The notes beneath the pieces are model-generated. The model did no database searches and was not told the DNA's origin. It saw only the letters and a program-made list of their open reading frames with translations. From Flavobacteriales bacterium UBA852 (GTDB lineage: Bacteria > Bacteroidota > Bacteroidia > Flavobacteriales_E > Vicingaceae), in contig DBGO01000012.1 of assembly GCA_002295925.1 (NCBI GenBank), forward strand, positions 96,011-160,010: a stretch of DNA of 64,000 nt, given 5' to 3'. Positions within the stretch are counted from its first letter, which is position 1; each line of letters starts with the position of its first letter. Both the position numbers and the translations under genes were made by a program. This document shows positions 45,495 to 54,682 of the stretch, in pieces.

Positions 45495-46372
45495 TAGTTG
45501 TTGCTGCTTTTAAATAGTGTTTCTTTTTCTTTTTTGGTCAAACTGTCGTAACCCGATTTTGAAATTTTATCAAGTATTCTGTCAATCTCTTCTTGCGAGG
45601 GTTTATTTGTATTTTTATTACCGGAATTAAATCCCGACTTTTTTTTCTTCGTGGTAGAATGAACTACTTTCATTTTACGTTTAAATAAATTTTTAAACCA
45701 CGATAAATCCAACACAAAACCCCTGCCCTGCTGATAGCTTTTTATCATAAAGTAACCAAACAATGCTCCGCCTACGTGTGATAAACTTCCTCCCGGATTT
45801 TTGCCTGAAATATTTAAAATATCCAAAATAAAATATCCTAAAGCTATCCATTTTAAAGGGACTTGAATGGTGAAAAACAAACGCACAATAAAATTAGGAA
45901 TATAGGTTGCAATACCTATAAAAACAGCCATAATTGATGCACTGGCACCCAATAAATATGAATGTGCAGGATAATATCTGAATGCAGGGAATAAATTAAA
46001 ACTGACGGCAAATAAAACATAGCCGGCAATTCCGCCCAAAATATACGTTGAAATAAATTTCTTTTCTCCTAAAAACGAAATAAATAATTGCCCCGAAAAA
46101 TACAACATAACCATATTAAACAAAAGGTGCATAAACCCTTCGTGATAAAACATGTAAGTGATTATTGTCCAAGGTTTAAAAAGCAACTCTTCGGGTGAAG
46201 CGGGCGCACCCAACAAACGTAAAAATGAAATCGGCTGCTCGGCAAATAAGAAAAATAATAATTCAATAATATTGACAAATAAAAACACGCCTACATTGAT
46301 GTATATTATTTTCATCAATGCCGAACCTGATTTGAAACTTCTTTTTATATCTTCAATTAACGGATTACTCAT
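45494..46372 (-). CDS. Rhomboid family intramembrane serine protease (second copy)
   Basis: A 292-residue rhomboid protease with six or seven spans. The nucleophile serine lies in LLGASASIMAVF and the catalytic histidine in LSHVGGALFGYF; FYHEGFMHLLFNMVMLYFSG is the rhomboid signature of span 2. A cytoplasmic basic tail of about 75 residues (KKKKSGFNSGNKNTNK) follows the core. It is separated by one base from the preceding rhomboid gene. Substrates are unknown. Confidence 0.92.
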   Translation of the reverse strand: MSNPLIEDIKRSFKSGSALMKIIYINVGVFLFVNIIELLFFLFAEQPISFLRLLGAPASPEELLFKPWTIITYMFYHEGFMHLLFNMVMLYFSGQLFISFLGEKKFISTYILGGIAGYVLFAVSFNLFPAFRYYPAHSYLLGASASIMAVFIGIATYIPNFIVRLFFTIQVPLKWIALGYFILDILNISGKNPGGSLSHVGGALFGYFMIKSYQQGRGFVLDLSWFKNLFKRKMKVVHSTTKKKKSGFNSGNKNTNKPSQEEIDRILDKISKSGYDSLTKKEKETLFKSSNN

Positions 46373-46373
46373 T

Positions 46374-47186
46374 TCAATAACTTTCTATATCTTTATTTCG
46401 CCAATATCGCAAAAGGATGTACCCAAAAATCATACCACCCAAATGGGCAAAATGCGCCACATTATCGGTTGGATTATGCTCCATTCCGCTAAAGAGTTCT
46501 ATCAATCCGAAGATTAACACAAAGTATTTTGCTTTAATGGGTATTGGCGGAAAAAGTAACATAATCATAGTATTTGGAAAAGTCATTCCAAAAGCCAACA
46601 ACACACCATACACGGCTCCTGAGGCGCCAACAGTAGGGATATTCAATTTAAAATTGACATAATCGTTTATCAAAGGTTTTACGCTTTCCAAATACATAGG
46701 GTTGTTGGGGTCGCGCGACCATTCGGTAATCACGTGTTGTAATTGGAAGGTTAAATTAGGGTCCATTCCCACAGGAATATATCTTTTTACAAATTGTGAA
46801 AAAATGACAGGTGAAGGATGATTTTGTAATTCTGTCAGTAATGCATTCATTACCGAGAAATCATACGTCAAGTATAATTCATAAATCACTCCGGCTCCTA
46901 TGGCTACCAATACATAATAGGTTAAAAAACGTTTAGGTCCCCAGAAAAGCTCCAAATTCCTACCAAACATCCAAACGGCAAACATATTAAAGAAAATGTG
47001 CGCAAAATTGGCATGCATAAAGGCATGAGTTATCAATTGATGCGGCATAAACTTTGGGCTTCCCCAATAATACAGTGCCAGGTATTCGTCCAAATCAATA
47101 CCAATGCTTTTAAAAGACATGGTGGCAAAAAACATCAATACGTTGATGATTAAAATATTTTTAACAACGGGTGGTGTAGTAAACAT
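46374..47186 (-). CDS. Rhomboid family intramembrane serine protease (first copy)
   Basis: A 270-residue rhomboid. The HAFMHANFAHIFFNMFAVWM signature, nucleophile VGASGAVYGVLLAFG and catalytic histidine in HFAHLGGMIFGY are present. A roughly 55-residue external insertion (about 105-165: ELQNHPSPVIFSQFVKRYIP) separates the middle spans. It is only distantly similar to the following rhomboid, so the pair is not a recent duplication. It overlaps mutL by a single base. Confidence 0.92.
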   Translation of the reverse strand: MFTTPPVVKNILIINVLMFFATMSFKSIGIDLDEYLALYYWGSPKFMPHQLITHAFMHANFAHIFFNMFAVWMFGRNLELFWGPKRFLTYYVLVAIGAGVIYELYLTYDFSVMNALLTELQNHPSPVIFSQFVKRYIPVGMDPNLTFQLQHVITEWSRDPNNPMYLESVKPLINDYVNFKLNIPTVGASGAVYGVLLAFGMTFPNTMIMLLFPPIPIKAKYFVLIFGLIELFSGMEHNPTDNVAHFAHLGGMIFGYILLRYWRNKDIESY

Positions 47187-49024
47187 TAGCTGAATAATTT
47201 ATCGAGTTGGTTTATAGAATAGTTTTCAATTACTTTTTTACCGTCGGGCAAATAAGAAGGGTTTGCACACGAAAAAAGTGAGTCTATCATAAAATTTACT
47301 TCTTGCGCTGCCAGTAGTTTGTTATTGTTAAATTTAACCGTTTTGGCAATACTCCATGCAATTTGCTCTATTTTAGATTCTACGGTCAATTGTGTATTGT
47401 GCAAGTAATTCTCGGTCAATTGCTGTAAATCATACTTAAAATCCATACTTGATGATACTGCCGGAACGGCGTGAACGATAAAAGTATTTTTACCGAACAA
47501 GGCAATTTCGAACCCCAGAGCGTTTATTTCGGGTAAAATTTCTTCCAAAACCGAAGATTCATTGTCGGAAAACTCGTAGGTTTCGGGAAAAGCCAATTGT
47601 TGCTTGGCAATGGATTGGTTTTGTAATTTTTCCAATAAATTGTGAAAAACAATATTGCGGTAAGCTCTGTTGATGTGTATAAACAATAAACCGGACTTTC
47701 GTCGGGTAATTAAATATTTACCGGCAATTTGAATATTGGGGTAATCGGTTGAAGAATAGGCAATATCCTCTTTATCTTCTTGCTCAAAAAGTTCACCTTG
47801 CTCAACATTTTGTGCCGATAAAATTTGTTCGGCATCTTTTTGCGTATTCTCAAAAAACGACTGCCAATCGTACTTCTCCGTTTTTTTATCTTTTTTTCCG
47901 GAAGAAGATTTTTCTTTATCAAACGGATTGTACGAAGGATTTACCTTAATTCCCGGCACTTTTACAGGCTCGCCTTTTTTTGGTAAAGGAATATCAAAAG
48001 ATGTTTCTTGCTCAAAATCAAGCGTTGGTGTAAGCTGATGTTTGCCAATTGCTTGTCTTACAGCTGTGCGCAATATGTGATATATGACTTGCTCGTCGTC
48101 AAATTTTATTTCGGTTTTGGTAGGATGAATATTAATATCAATTCGTTCGGGGTCTAATTCCAACTTGATAAAATACGCAGGATAAGTGCCTTCAGGCAAT
48201 AACTCATCGTAAGCCCGCATGATGGCATGATGCAAATAACCGCTCTTGATAAAGCGATTATTGACAAAAAAGAACTGTTCATCTCTTTTTTTCTTGGCAA
48301 ATTCGGGTTTTCCGATAAATCCTGAAATTTTTACCACATCAGTTTCTTCTTTTACGGCAACCAAGCGTTCTTGAAATTTTTTGCCAAACACTTGCACAAT
48401 GCGTTGCTTGAAATTTCCAACAGGCAAAACATAGCGTTCTTCATTGTTATGATACAAACTAAAAGTAATATTGGGATGCGCCAATGCTACACGTTTAAAC
48501 TCATCTTCAATATGCATCAACTCTACTTTGTCTGATTTCAAAAATTTGCGACGCGCAGGCACATTGAAAAATAAGTTTTTCACCAAAAAATTCGTTCCTT
48601 TCGGACATTGACAAATCTCTTGGTTTATCAATTTATTTCCTTCAATAACAATATGCGTTCCCACTTCACTTTCAGCTGTTTTGGTTTTCAGCTCCACCTG
48701 TGCTACGGCAGCAATAGAAGCTAATGCCTCACCTCTAAATCCTTTGGTTTGTATATGAAATAAATCTTCGGTATTTTTTATTTTGGAAGTCGCATGACGC
48801 TCAAAACATAAACGAGCATCGGTTTCGTTCATTCCGGTTCCGTTGTCTATAACTTGTATAAGTGATTTACCCGCATCTTTTACTACCAAACGAATATCTG
48901 TGGCTGTGGCATCAATAGCATTCTCCAACAATTCTTTCACTACCGAAGCCGGACGTTGTACTACTTCTCCCGCAGCAATTTGATTAGCTACCGTATCGGG
49001 TAATAATTTTATTAAATTACTCAT
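47186..49024 (-). CDS. mutL: DNA mismatch repair protein MutL
   Basis: A 612-residue MutL that links MutS mismatch recognition to strand removal. The GHKL ATPase motifs are VVKELLENAIDA, IDNGTGM and KGFRGEALASIAAV; the transducer and a low-complexity lysine-rich linker (about 365-400) precede the dimerisation domain. The C-terminal domain does not show an obvious DQHAxxER endonuclease motif, unlike many bacteria without MutH; this should be checked by alignment. It starts a four-gene run with two rhomboids and a phosphoesterase. Confidence 0.95.
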   Translation of the reverse strand: MSNLIKLLPDTVANQIAAGEVVQRPASVVKELLENAIDATATDIRLVVKDAGKSLIQVIDNGTGMNETDARLCFERHATSKIKNTEDLFHIQTKGFRGEALASIAAVAQVELKTKTAESEVGTHIVIEGNKLINQEICQCPKGTNFLVKNLFFNVPARRKFLKSDKVELMHIEDEFKRVALAHPNITFSLYHNNEERYVLPVGNFKQRIVQVFGKKFQERLVAVKEETDVVKISGFIGKPEFAKKKRDEQFFFVNNRFIKSGYLHHAIMRAYDELLPEGTYPAYFIKLELDPERIDINIHPTKTEIKFDDEQVIYHILRTAVRQAIGKHQLTPTLDFEQETSFDIPLPKKGEPVKVPGIKVNPSYNPFDKEKSSSGKKDKKTEKYDWQSFFENTQKDAEQILSAQNVEQGELFEQEDKEDIAYSSTDYPNIQIAGKYLITRRKSGLLFIHINRAYRNIVFHNLLEKLQNQSIAKQQLAFPETYEFSDNESSVLEEILPEINALGFEIALFGKNTFIVHAVPAVSSSMDFKYDLQQLTENYLHNTQLTVESKIEQIAWSIAKTVKFNNNKLLAAQEVNFMIDSLFSCANPSYLPDGKKVIENYSINQLDKLFS

Positions 49025-49030
49025 ATCTTA

Positions 49031-49038
49031 CAAAGTTA
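49031..49038 (-). promoter_or_regulatory. -7 box immediately before mutL
   Basis: TAACTTTG on the reverse strand is a perfect -7 box whose last base is only six bases before the mutL ATG. Transcription would start at or within a few bases of the start codon, so the mRNA could be leaderless. Confidence 0.55.
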
Positions 49039-49282
49039 CGAAACAACTTTTAGCAAGCGGTTATTTAACTTTTTTTAATTAATACTTGAAATTTTTTAAA
49101 TGCTATAAGGAAATCCGACTTAAATGTTATAAAAGAAAATTAAATTTCTCAAAAAAAAAATATAATTTTATTACATTGAAAATATTGTTGTAACATAAGC
49201 AAAAGATAATTATGTTCCCACAAAAATTTACTACACCGAGACAAGAATATCATTAACTTAAATAAAATTTGGAGGAGTTGAA

Positions 49283-49825
49283 ATGAAAAAAATTATAATG
49301 CTTCTTTCTTTTATCACGTTAAACACAACAGGTTTTACACAAGATACTTTACAACATAAACAAAGTCGCATCTTTGGTGAATTTCTTGGTCGAAGCGCAA
49401 TAGCATCGATTAATTTCGAGCGTCAATTTTCAAAACATTTTGCTTACCAAACAGGTATTGGATATTCACATCATTATTATAGTGATATGATAAATTTCTC
49501 ACTGGCATTTACGGCTATTTTAGGAAAGAAGCATCAAATGGTATCCAGTGTTTATGGCGTGGTAAATTATAATTTATATCCCTATCCGAAAACCAAACAA
49601 GAAAGGAAAGAACAAATTAAAAATGAACCTTACGACAAAGGTGTTCCGGCAATAGGTTATTTAGACATATATTATTATGGCATTTTGGCCGGTTACAGAT
49701 ATAATTGGAAAAATATGTTTATTCAGTTATCACCTTTTTTATCATATGCATATCATCTTAAATACAATCGCAATATGGGTAAATGGTTTTTCATCTCTCT
49801 TTCAATAGGTTATAAACTTAATTAA
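49283..49825 (+). CDS. Probable small outer-membrane beta-barrel protein
   Basis: A 180-residue protein with a signal peptide (MKKIIMLLSFITLNTTGFTQ). Alternating aromatic and polar strands follow (FAYQTGIGYSHHYYSDMINF, YGILAGYRYNWKNMFIQLSP), ending in ISLSIGYKLN, consistent with a small outer-membrane barrel. The family is not recognised. A strong Shine-Dalgarno sequence (GGAGGAG, ending 5 bases before the ATG) is present, which is unusual for Bacteroidota genes. It appears monocistronic. Confidence 0.68.
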   Translation: MKKIIMLLSFITLNTTGFTQDTLQHKQSRIFGEFLGRSAIASINFERQFSKHFAYQTGIGYSHHYYSDMINFSLAFTAILGKKHQMVSSVYGVVNYNLYPYPKTKQERKEQIKNEPYDKGVPAIGYLDIYYYGILAGYRYNWKNMFIQLSPFLSYAYHLKYNRNMGKWFFISLSIGYKLN

Positions 49826-49827
49826 GT

Positions 49828-49899
49828 ATGATGAAGAAATCATTTTTATTTTTTCTATTTCTTTTCAAACAAAGATTCAAATTCAAAAATATACATTGA
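49828..49899 (+). pseudogene. Possible truncated signal-peptide remnant
   Basis: Directly after the preceding gene, an ATG opens a 23-codon frame (MMKKSFLFFLFLFKQRFKFK and end) that begins like a secreted protein but stops at TGA. It may be the relic of a lost exported protein, or chance in AT-rich DNA. Confidence 0.25.
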
Positions 49900-50007
49900 A
49901 ATAAAAAAAGATTAGTCTTGTTTGTTTAAAATCCAATTTTAGCGCATAAGCGACAATTTTATTAGCCGAAGAATGGCTAATTTTACTGTTAACTTACATT
50001 TTTAAGC

Positions 50008-51153
50008 ATGAAAATAGGCATCGTATTATACCCTACTTTTGGCGGAAGTGGTGTTGTGGCTACCGAGCTGGGAAAAGCATTAGCAAAACAAGGACACGAA
50101 GTTCATTTTATCACCTATGAGCAACCCGTAAAACTTGACCGTTTTTATCAAAACATTTATTACCATGAAGTAAAAGTGCAAGATTACCCTCTGTTTGATT
50201 ATCCGCCTTACGAGGTTGTTTTAACCAGTAAATTGGTAGATGTTTCATTATATGAAAAATTGGATATTTTACATGTGCATTATGCCATACCGCATGCTTC
50301 GGCGGCTTTTATGGCTCGTGAAATTTTAAAGAGCAAGGGCGTCTATATTCCTTTTATCACTACCCTGCACGGAACAGATGTAACACTTATAGGCAAAGAC
50401 CCTTCGTTTGAACCTGTTATTTCTTTTGCCATTAATCAGTCGGATGCTGTAACAGCTGTTTCGGAATCTTTAAAAGAAGAAACTTATAAATATTTTGAGG
50501 TAAATCGTGAAATAAATGTCATTCACAACTTTTTATGCGAAGAGGAATATAACATTCCAAAAAATGTAGAAAAAATAAAAAAAGAAGTTGCCCCAAATGG
50601 GGAAAAAATACTTTTACACGTTTCCAACTTCCGTAAATTAAAACGTGTTCAAGACATTATTGAAATAATGAATCTTTTAAAGGATAAAGCCAATGTAAAA
50701 TTATTGCTTGTGGGCGATGGGCCTGAACGTGCAAAAGCCGAAATATTGTGTCGAAAATACAATTTGTGCGATAAAATAAAATTTATGGGAAAATTGAAAG
50801 ATACCGATATGGTTTTTGCCATCAGCGATATTTTCATATTGCCTTCAGAGCATGAAAGTTTTGGTTTGGCAGCATTGCAAGCAATGGCAAAAGGCAAACC
50901 TGTGGTTTCTTCAAATATTGGAGGTATTCCCGAAGTAAACATTAACGGCGTAACCGGTTTTACCGAAAATGTGGGTGATATTGAAGCAATGGCAAACGAT
51001 ATTTTAAAATTAGTTTCGGATAATGAACTTTACAATCGTTTTGCCGAAAATGCTTATCAAAAGGCAAAAGAATTTGAATTGTCCAGAATATTGCCTTTGT
51101 ATGAAAAATTATACAATGAAGTTTTGGCGAAAAAACATTTAGCGGAAGCTTAG
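50008..51153 (+). CDS. bshA: N-acetyl-alpha-D-glucosaminyl L-malate synthase (bacillithiol step 1)
   Basis: A 381-residue GT4 glycosyltransferase that joins UDP-GlcNAc and L-malate, the first step of bacillithiol synthesis. The N-terminus [20 protein letters not shown] and [34 protein letters not shown] are distinctive for Bsh[21 protein letters not shown] with the downstream glutamates forms the sugar-nucleotide site. The length is normal. bshB and bshC are not nearby. Its 3' end overlaps the convergent sigma factor gene by four bases. Confidence 0.94.
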   Translation: MKIGIVLYPTFGGSGVVATELGKALAKQGHEVHFITYEQPVKLDRFYQNIYYHEVKVQDYPLFDYPPYEVVLTSKLVDVSLYEKLDILHVHYAIPHASAAFMAREILKSKGVYIPFITTLHGTDVTLIGKDPSFEPVISFAINQSDAVTAVSESLKEETYKYFEVNREINVIHNFLCEEEYNIPKNVEKIKKEVAPNGEKILLHVSNFRKLKRVQDIIEIMNLLKDKANVKLLLVGDGPERAKAEILCRKYNLCDKIKFMGKLKDTDMVFAISDIFILPSEHESFGLAALQAMAKGKPVVSSNIGGIPEVNINGVTGFTENVGDIEAMANDILKLVSDNELYNRFAENAYQKAKEFELSRILPLYEKLYNEVLAKKHLAEA

Positions 51154-52013
51154 CCCAAATACGACTTTAACAATTTACATCTTGATTTATGTCGCATTAA
51201 GCGGATGGCTTTTTCTTTGATTTGACGCACACGTTCTCTGGAAATATCAAAATTTTCGCTTATTTCATCCAACGAATAATTATGCGAATAACCAATACCG
51301 TAATACATTTTTAAAATTTCGCGTTCGCGTGCAGGTAAGGTTTGCAGCGCACGCTCCATCTCTCTTTGCAACGATTCATAAGTTAATTGTTTATCCGTTT
51401 TAGGTGCCGAAGTATTGGGCAACACATCCAATAACGTACCTTCTTCATCATCTTTAAATGGTGCATCTACCGAAACATGTCTTCCGGAAACACTGATAGA
51501 ATCAATCACTTTATCTTTTGGCAAATCAAGCGCATCGGCAATTTCCTCAGGTGTTGGCTCACGCTCATATTCTTGCTCAAGCAGAGCAAAAGTTTTATTG
51601 ATTTTATTTAAACTTCCTACCTGATTGAGCGGCAAACGAACAATACGGGCTTGTTCTGCCAATGCTTGCAATATAGATTGACGAATCCACCATACGGCGT
51701 AAGATATAAATTTAAATCCTCTGGTTTCATCAAATCGTTGAGCGGCTTTTATCAATCCTAAATTACCTTCATTAATTAAGTCGGGCAATGTTAACCCTTG
51801 GTGTTGGTATTGTTTGGCAACAGAAACAACAAAACGTAAATTGGCTTTTACTAATTTTTCCAATGCACGTTGGTCACCGTTTTTGATTCTTTGCGCCAAT
51901 TGAACTTCTTCATCTGCCGAGATTAATTCTTCTCGACTTATTTCTTGTAAATATTTATCTAATGAAGCACTCTCTCTATTGGTAATGGATTTGGTAATTT
52001 TTAATTGCCGCAT
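51150..52013 (-). CDS. rpoD: Primary sigma factor RpoD (sigma-70, Bacteroidota type)
   Basis: A 287-residue sigma-70 lacking region 1.1, the size of Bacteroidota housekeeping sigma factors. Regions are visible as [20 protein letters not shown] (1.2), [20 protein letters not shown] (2.1-2.2), [20 protein letters not shown] (2.3-2.4), and [20 protein letters not shown] (4.2). It directs RNA polymerase to the TTTG/TAnnTTTG promoters noted across this window. A perfect -7 box lies 29 bases upstream. Confidence 0.95.
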   Translation of the reverse strand: MRQLKITKSITNRESASLDKYLQEISREELISADEEVQLAQRIKNGDQRALEKLVKANLRFVVSVAKQYQHQGLTLPDLINEGNLGLIKAAQRFDETRGFKFISYAVWWIRQSILQALAEQARIVRLPLNQVGSLNKINKTFALLEQEYEREPTPEEIADALDLPKDKVIDSISVSGRHVSVDAPFKDDEEGTLLDVLPNTSAPKTDKQLTYESLQREMERALQTLPAREREILKMYYGIGYSHNYSLDEISENFDISRERVRQIKEKAIRLMRHKSRCKLLKSYLG

Positions 52014-52041
52014 ATATAAATGGTTTTAGACAGGTTTACAT

Positions 52042-52049
52042 CAAATTTA
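52042..52049 (-). promoter_or_regulatory. -7 box of the rpoD promoter
   Basis: TAAATTTG on the reverse strand matches the Bacteroidota -7 consensus exactly. A convincing -33 element is not seen at the right distance. Confidence 0.5.
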
Positions 52050-52209
52050 ACAAAAATTAACGTTGCATAATTCTACTTGCAGTATAATTTTTTAAAAAAT
52101 TAGGTTTTTAACAAATATATTATTGCCTATACGTCCAATTCTAAAGATTGTTTCGTTTTGCAAATAATAACGGAAATTTAATTTGGAACATTAGAAAATC
52201 TAAATGATT

Positions 52210-54450
52210 TTAAATATTCAACCAATACACTAATTTGACAATCAAAGCTACATTCTTTTTGTATTGCGGAGTAAATGCCAAATCATCGAATTGATTAAAG
52301 CGGGCTTCTGTAAAATAATTATCGGTATAAACAATAAATAAGTCCGACATGGGTTTGAAGCGCCATTGCAAACGACTGTTTACATTCAAATTATTCGATT
52401 TTTGATTGTATTGCACATAGGTAGTCCAAAATAAGTTTCGAGTAAATGAAAATTCAATCTTGGGGCCGAAAACCGAATAAAATGCCGTTGTAAACGGTTC
52501 GGGCATGTAAATATTTTGTTGGTTGAAATTCAATGAAAAACGTCCCCAAGGTTGTGCCCGGAATGTAGCACTTAAAGAAAATGCCAAACGGTTTCCGTTA
52601 TAATAAGTTCCATAATCTCCCGAAGCACTGAAAGATAATTTTTTTCTACCATCGGAATTATAATAAAAAGATAATCGGTCGTAAGCAAATGCATCACCTG
52701 CATGCAATACAGTATCATATACTCCTGAAGGGTCAAAATCAAAAGTTAGCCGAGTGTATAAATGCGAAAAACTAATTTGCCAAAATGAAGTAGAAAAATA
52801 ATTTTTTGAGAAACTGACTGTTACATCCATATCCTTAACATAACTCATATCCGAAACAAAATAATAATCCGGACCTATACTTATCGAATTGGATATAATA
52901 TTTTGTTTTTTGGGATACCATTTGTAACTTATGCTTGGCTCAAACCGAATATGGTCATTACGAGGAACAAACCCCACTTCGGGATTATAATTTTTGCCCA
53001 CATACTCATGATTCCATGCTATTTGCCAATTTTGGGTATTGTAATACAAAAAAGTGGCATTGGCTCCCTCATTTCCTTTGGGTTGCGGCGAAAATTGCTG
53101 ATGAATGAAAGCTATCCCTTTCCATTTATTATCTTTTGATGCAAAATTAAAATCTACGCCGGCAATTCGCTGAAAATGATTTGGATTGACATAAATTTCT
53201 GCTGTAGAATCATTACCTAAATCTTGTTTGTTTACCAACGAAAAAGTAATATTTGAATTTGAACCGACTTGCTGTTGTGCAACAGCTACAGTATAATTTG
53301 TTACGGGTAAATTCAGATTCCTGTTTTGCGGCGTGGTAATATTCAAAAATCCGATTCGTAAATCGTTATTTACTTTTCCGCTTAAACGGGCACCTGCCAT
53401 TATTGGAATTTGCTCATAAATACCGGTATTAGGGTTATATGCAATTCCTATTTTGCGACTAAAAAACGGACGTATCTTAGAAAAGCCCAAACGCCCAAAC
53501 AAATCGGCATTTTCAAGAAAAAACTGTCTTTTTTCAGGATAATATATACTGAATCGTGAAATATTGGCAACTTGTTGGTCTACATCTACTTGCGAAAAAT
53601 CCGGATTGATGGTCAAATCTAAATTTAACGATGAAGTAACCGCAATTTTGGCATCTCCACCTACATTCCCCGACCATTTTTCTTGCGGAATACTATCGGT
53701 GTAATCACCCGAAAATTTCCCCAAAGCATACGGTATAAGCGATACATTGGTGCCGGTTTTATTAAGTGGTTTTTCAAACATTAAATTACCACAATAAGTA
53801 AGTGTAGCCACATTAAAATTTCTGGGAACAGGATTCCACGTTGACATTTCGTTTATTTTCAAATCATTACGTGCAAAATTGACATGCCACACAGTAGAAC
53901 CTTGAGTAAAACGGATACTTTTAAACGGAATAGCTATCTCTACTACCCATTTGTCTATATAATTTTTCACTTCTGAATACCATTTGTTATCCCAATTGGT
54001 GGTTACGCCCCAGTTTCCGCCGTTTGTAATGACACCTTCGCGCTGTGCCCCCAAAGCATTTACGCCAAAACTAAATCCATTGGTATTATCGCCGTAAGGG
54101 TCAAAAATTACTTGAAAAGCATCATTTCGTGGAAATGAAAAATCGCGCTTGAGTGACTGAACGATATATTCTTTTTGTGAAGAATTATAACAAACGGCAC
54201 TAAAATAAATGGTTTGATCATCAAAACAAACCTTTACTTCGGTTTGGGAGCGAGCTTCGGCAGTATCATAAGGTGAATTTTGCCAAAAATGATTTCCCGG
54301 TTCTGCATTTTGCCAGGCATCCTCATTCAATTCTCCGTCAATGGTTATTTTTTCAGTAATATATGCTGCTTTTATTGATTTCTTTTGGTTTAAATTGCCA
54401 AAAACAATCCAAGAATGAAATAAACAAAATACTAAAACCAACCATCTCAT
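52210..54450 (-). CDS. DUF5916 protein with CBM9-like domain, outer-membrane barrel
   Basis: A 746-residue exported protein with a signal peptide (LVLVFCLFHSWIVFG). Residues about 30-215 form a family 9 carbohydrate-binding-like domain (ITIDGELNEDAWQNAEPGNH; VEIAIPFKSIRF). The rest is the DUF5916 region, rich in amphipathic strands (SLNLDLTINPDFSQVDVDQQ; YYPEKRQFFLENADLFGRLG) and ending with the aromatic-terminated strand LIVKLVYWLNI, as in outer-membrane barrels. The function is unknown; a role in handling glycan or another outer-membrane substrate is possible. It is monocistronic. Confidence 0.85.
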   Translation of the reverse strand: MRWLVLVFCLFHSWIVFGNLNQKKSIKAAYITEKITIDGELNEDAWQNAEPGNHFWQNSPYDTAEARSQTEVKVCFDDQTIYFSAVCYNSSQKEYIVQSLKRDFSFPRNDAFQVIFDPYGDNTNGFSFGVNALGAQREGVITNGGNWGVTTNWDNKWYSEVKNYIDKWVVEIAIPFKSIRFTQGSTVWHVNFARNDLKINEMSTWNPVPRNFNVATLTYCGNLMFEKPLNKTGTNVSLIPYALGKFSGDYTDSIPQEKWSGNVGGDAKIAVTSSLNLDLTINPDFSQVDVDQQVANISRFSIYYPEKRQFFLENADLFGRLGFSKIRPFFSRKIGIAYNPNTGIYEQIPIMAGARLSGKVNNDLRIGFLNITTPQNRNLNLPVTNYTVAVAQQQVGSNSNITFSLVNKQDLGNDSTAEIYVNPNHFQRIAGVDFNFASKDNKWKGIAFIHQQFSPQPKGNEGANATFLYYNTQNWQIAWNHEYVGKNYNPEVGFVPRNDHIRFEPSISYKWYPKKQNIISNSISIGPDYYFVSDMSYVKDMDVTVSFSKNYFSTSFWQISFSHLYTRLTFDFDPSGVYDTVLHAGDAFAYDRLSFYYNSDGRKKLSFSASGDYGTYYNGNRLAFSLSATFRAQPWGRFSLNFNQQNIYMPEPFTTAFYSVFGPKIEFSFTRNLFWTTYVQYNQKSNNLNVNSRLQWRFKPMSDLFIVYTDNYFTEARFNQFDDLAFTPQYKKNVALIVKLVYWLNI

Positions 54451-54682
54451 GGCTGCGAAATTACATACAATTCACTTCTTAATTCATTAAAAAAACTAAA
54501 AAGCTTGGATTCATTAAATTAATATAGAATGTGAATAAAGTTAATTCTACTCGCTGTTTTCAAGTAAAACTTTTTCACTTACAAGCACCATAAGTGTTTT
54601 TACTTGTTTCTTTTACGATTTTTCACCCTTATATTTTTTCATCTGTTGTATAGCTTTACAAAAAACAAAAAACCTATTAGCT

